A DNA stretch of 8,066 nt from NCBI GenBank assembly GCA_902482615.1, contig CABTAA010000065.1, positions 1 through 8,066 of the forward strand, read 5' to 3'. Position numbers and translations under genes: made by a program. Shown piece by piece: positions 5,187-8,066 of this stretch; position 1 is the stretch's first letter; each line of letters begins with the position of its first letter. The notes below the pieces were generated by a model. That model saw nothing but the letters and a program-made list of their open reading frames with translations. It had not been told where the DNA came from and did not search any database. This DNA comes from an uncultured Collinsella sp. (GTDB lineage: Bacteria > Actinomycetota > Coriobacteriia > Coriobacteriales > Coriobacteriaceae).

Positions 5187-8066
<2,880 letters not shown>

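Overview
The window reads as a chromosomal core locus from a high-GC bacterium. It carries part of the RNA polymerase/ribosomal 'str' cluster, with every gene on the minus strand (transcribed right to left): rpoC (5' end outside the window) - ECF sigma factor - membrane anti-sigma-like protein - rpsL - rpsG - fusA (3' end outside the window). The RpoC fragment lacks the large trigger-loop insertion of Proteobacteria and has a long C-terminal extension of its own. The S12, S7 and EF-G sequences look Gram-positive/actinobacterial. My best guess is class Coriobacteriia (Collinsella-like), but this is recognition by style and not a database result.

Layout. 8066-5187: RpoC from the catalytic DFDGD aspartates to the stop. 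5186-4955: intergenic DNA with a strong nested hairpin terminator and one copy of a dispersed inverted repeat. 4954-4928: a likely ECF-type promoter (TGAAAC, 17 bp, CGTA). 4877-3332: an overlapping sigma/anti-sigma gene pair closed by a perfect 11-bp-stem terminator. 3293-2788: intergenic DNA with the second, inverted copy of the dispersed repeat, a 141-bp palindromic element with 37-bp arms, and a good housekeeping promoter (TTGACG, 17 bp, TATCCT) for the str operon. 2787-1: rpsL, rpsG and fusA as a co-transcribed unit.

How they work together. RpoC (core polymerase) and S12, S7 and EF-G (decoding, small-subunit assembly, translocation) form the usual transcription-translation neighbourhood. 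The sigma/anti-sigma pair is a self-contained regulatory module set between them, with its own promoter and terminator. It is bracketed by inverted repeats about 1.8 kb apart, which suggests that it was inserted there.

Most notable observations: (1) the RpoC C-terminal extension contains a 57-residue segment that aligns without gaps to the C-terminal domain of the RNA polymerase alpha subunit, including the positions of the DNA-contacting Arg265, Asn268, Gly296 and Lys298; (2) the inverted-repeat-bracketed ECF module with an apparent autoregulatory promoter; (3) non-standard residues in the RpoC bridge helix and trigger helix; (4) Arg at position 88 of S12, a residue that is a streptomycin-resistance substitution in other bacteria; (5) a large palindromic intergenic element.
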